Shown piece after piece: positions 15,319 to 15,903 of a stretch of 15,903 bases of DNA. The stretch is taken from the NCBI GenBank assembly GCA_022447685.1, contig JAKVAO010000062.1, positions 1-15,903 of the forward strand, written 5' to 3'. The stretch's first letter is position 1; each line of letters opens with the position of its first letter. Made by a program: the position numbers and the translations under genes. The stretch comes from Candidatus Caenarcanales bacterium (GTDB lineage: Bacteria; Cyanobacteriota; Vampirovibrionia; LMEP-6097). The notes under the pieces were generated by a model that had not been told where the DNA came from, made no database searches, and saw nothing but the letters and a program-made list of their open reading frames with translations.

Positions 15319-15442
15319 CAATACCCGACAAGATTTATTAAAAGAACTTGCAGAACCCAAGAATTTTTCTTTCTCTTGTCCTCAGTGTGCTAAACCCTTT
15401 GCTCAATTATGTAAAAGAAATATCAATTCTGATAGTAAATGA
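15296..15442 (+). CDS. 48-aa CPxC mini-protein, type B copy 1
   Basis: MKTIKIPNNTRQDLLKELAE followed by SCPQCAKPFAQLCKRNINSD. It is a paralogue of type A: the 5' sequence GGAAAAACCTCAAATGAAAA is the same in both, and the N-terminal 20 residues correspond. Cys28 and Cys31 form the knuckle, and Cys39 is extra. Its tail FAQLCKRNINSDSK is the segment found in frame in the chimeric P-loop ORF. Confidence 0.65.
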   Translation: MKTIKIPNNTRQDLLKELAEPKNFSFSCPQCAKPFAQLCKRNINSDSK

Positions 15443-15585
15443 GTAATCTGTTATGTAAAAGAAATATCAATTCTGATAGTAAATGAGTAATCTGTTTTTA
15501 TCTTGACCTACTACTCATAATTCAGAATTTTCTGTTTACATCACACAATCTAAATCAATAATCATTAAATTAGGAAAAACCTCAA

Positions 15586-15738
15586 ATGAAAACAACCAAA
15601 ATACCTGCTAATCGCCTACAAGACTTATTAAAAGAACTTGAAAAACCAGCAAAATCTGGCTTGTCTTGTCCTAAGTGTGGGAAACCGATGAGTTTGATAA
15701 AAGGAAAAACCTCAAATGAAAACAATCAAAATACCTAA
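15586..15738 (+). CDS. 50-aa CPxC mini-protein, type A copy 2
   Basis: Same gene as type A copy 1 except for three bases, all changing amino acids: Ile4 to Thr, Asp8 to Ala and Arg12 to Gln (MKTTKIPANRLQDLL). The remaining sequence, including CPKCGKP, is identical. Both the overlap with type B and the leader are conserved, so both copies may be expressed. Confidence 0.62.
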   Translation: MKTTKIPANRLQDLLKELEKPAKSGLSCPKCGKPMSLIKGKTSNENNQNT

Positions 15739-15862
15739 CAATACCCGACAAGATTTATTAAAAGAACTTGCAGAACCCAAGAATTTTTCTTTCTCTTGTC
15801 CTCAGTGTGCTAAACCCTTTGCTCAATTATGTAAAAGAAATATCAATTCTGATAGTAAATGA
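15716..15862 (+). CDS. 48-aa CPxC mini-protein, type B copy 2
   Basis: Identical at DNA level to type B copy 1, with the same 23-nt overlap with the preceding type A. Its insertion site (GCTCAATTATGTAAAAGA) is unoccupied. A further unit leader follows at 15871, so another A/B pair presumably lies beyond the window. Confidence 0.62.
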   Translation: MKTIKIPNNTRQDLLKELAEPKNFSFSCPQCAKPFAQLCKRNINSDSK

Positions 15863-15903
15863 GTAATCTGTTTTTATCTTGACCTACTACTCATAATTCA
15901 GAA

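Larger units (their letters stand above)
15031..15903 (+). repeat. direct-repeat array of ~376-bp units encoding paired mini-proteins
   Basis: 15031-15450 matches 15451-15870 with three base differences, at an offset of 420, which is one 376-bp unit plus a 44-bp direct duplication (15407-15450 and 15451-15494). The next copy begins at 15871 (TTTTTATCTTGACCTACTAC) and runs off the window, so at least three starts are visible. Each full unit carries gene A, gene B overlapping it, and a conserved ~90-bp leader. Near-identity indicates recent duplication or gene conversion. Confidence 0.9.

Noticed and set aside
15031..15903. Repeat array as a CRISPR array
   Set aside because: Units are 376 bp with conserved coding sequence and no short repeats alternating with unique spacers; no cas genes are present.

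Overview
The window looks like the accessory genome of an AT-rich cyanobacterium. The main reasons are three GCGATCGC (HIP1-type) octamers at 2330, 2696 and 5567, the caspase-TPR and HTH-WD40 architectures typical of filamentous and colony-forming cyanobacteria, and a density of small palindromic elements common in those genomes. No phage, plasmid or rRNA/tRNA markers were seen, and the genus cannot be fixed from this sequence.

Layout. (1) 34-345: a small conserved-type hypothetical protein. (2) 471-1656: a RES/Xre-type toxin-antitoxin pair, antitoxin first, genes overlapping by 17 nt. (3) 1657-2163: a non-coding stretch with a decayed gene remnant, a short inverted-repeat element and a perfect 30-bp palindrome between convergent genes. 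(4) 2164-9141, minus strand: a three-gene set encoding an HTH-WD40 protein, a small protein that may be an effector-associated (EACC1-like) component, and a very large caspase-TPR protein with an apparently intact His/Cys dyad. Its promoter region carries a 19-bp direct repeat that duplicates a perfect TATAAT box. (5) 9187-9637: promoters, a 105-bp MITE with 8-bp target duplication, and another inverted repeat. (6) 9638-12508, plus strand: small peptides, an LRAT/NlpC-P60-like cysteine enzyme, a ROX-type JmjC oxygenase, and two more possible mini-genes. (7) 12576-15066: a RavA/MoxR AAA+ ATPase fused to a degenerate formylglycine-generating-enzyme-like (FGE/SUMF1) domain, then a short P-loop ORF. 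(8) 15028 to the end: a direct-repeat array (376-bp unit, plus one 44-bp internal duplication) carrying pairs of ~50-aa proteins with a CPxC knuckle. The array runs off the window.

How it may work together. A caspase effector, a HTH/WD40 sensor-like protein, an EACC1-like adaptor, a MoxR ATPase with an FGE/C-type-lectin-fold domain and a RES toxin-antitoxin pair resemble the NTP-dependent biological-conflict (defence or programmed-death) systems described by comparative genomics in cyanobacteria and other multicellular bacteria. That is inference from domain content. The minus-strand trio and the plus-strand MoxR gene are separate transcription units, so membership in one system is unproven.

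The clearest observation visible directly in the sequence is at 14914-15066. A P-loop ORF is joined in frame to the last 14 codons of a repeat-array gene. A 100-bp MITE with an 8-bp target duplication then inserted in frame (108 bp, 36 codons, no stop). The unoccupied site is preserved in neighbouring array copies, and a related MITE in opposite orientation lies at 9346-9450.
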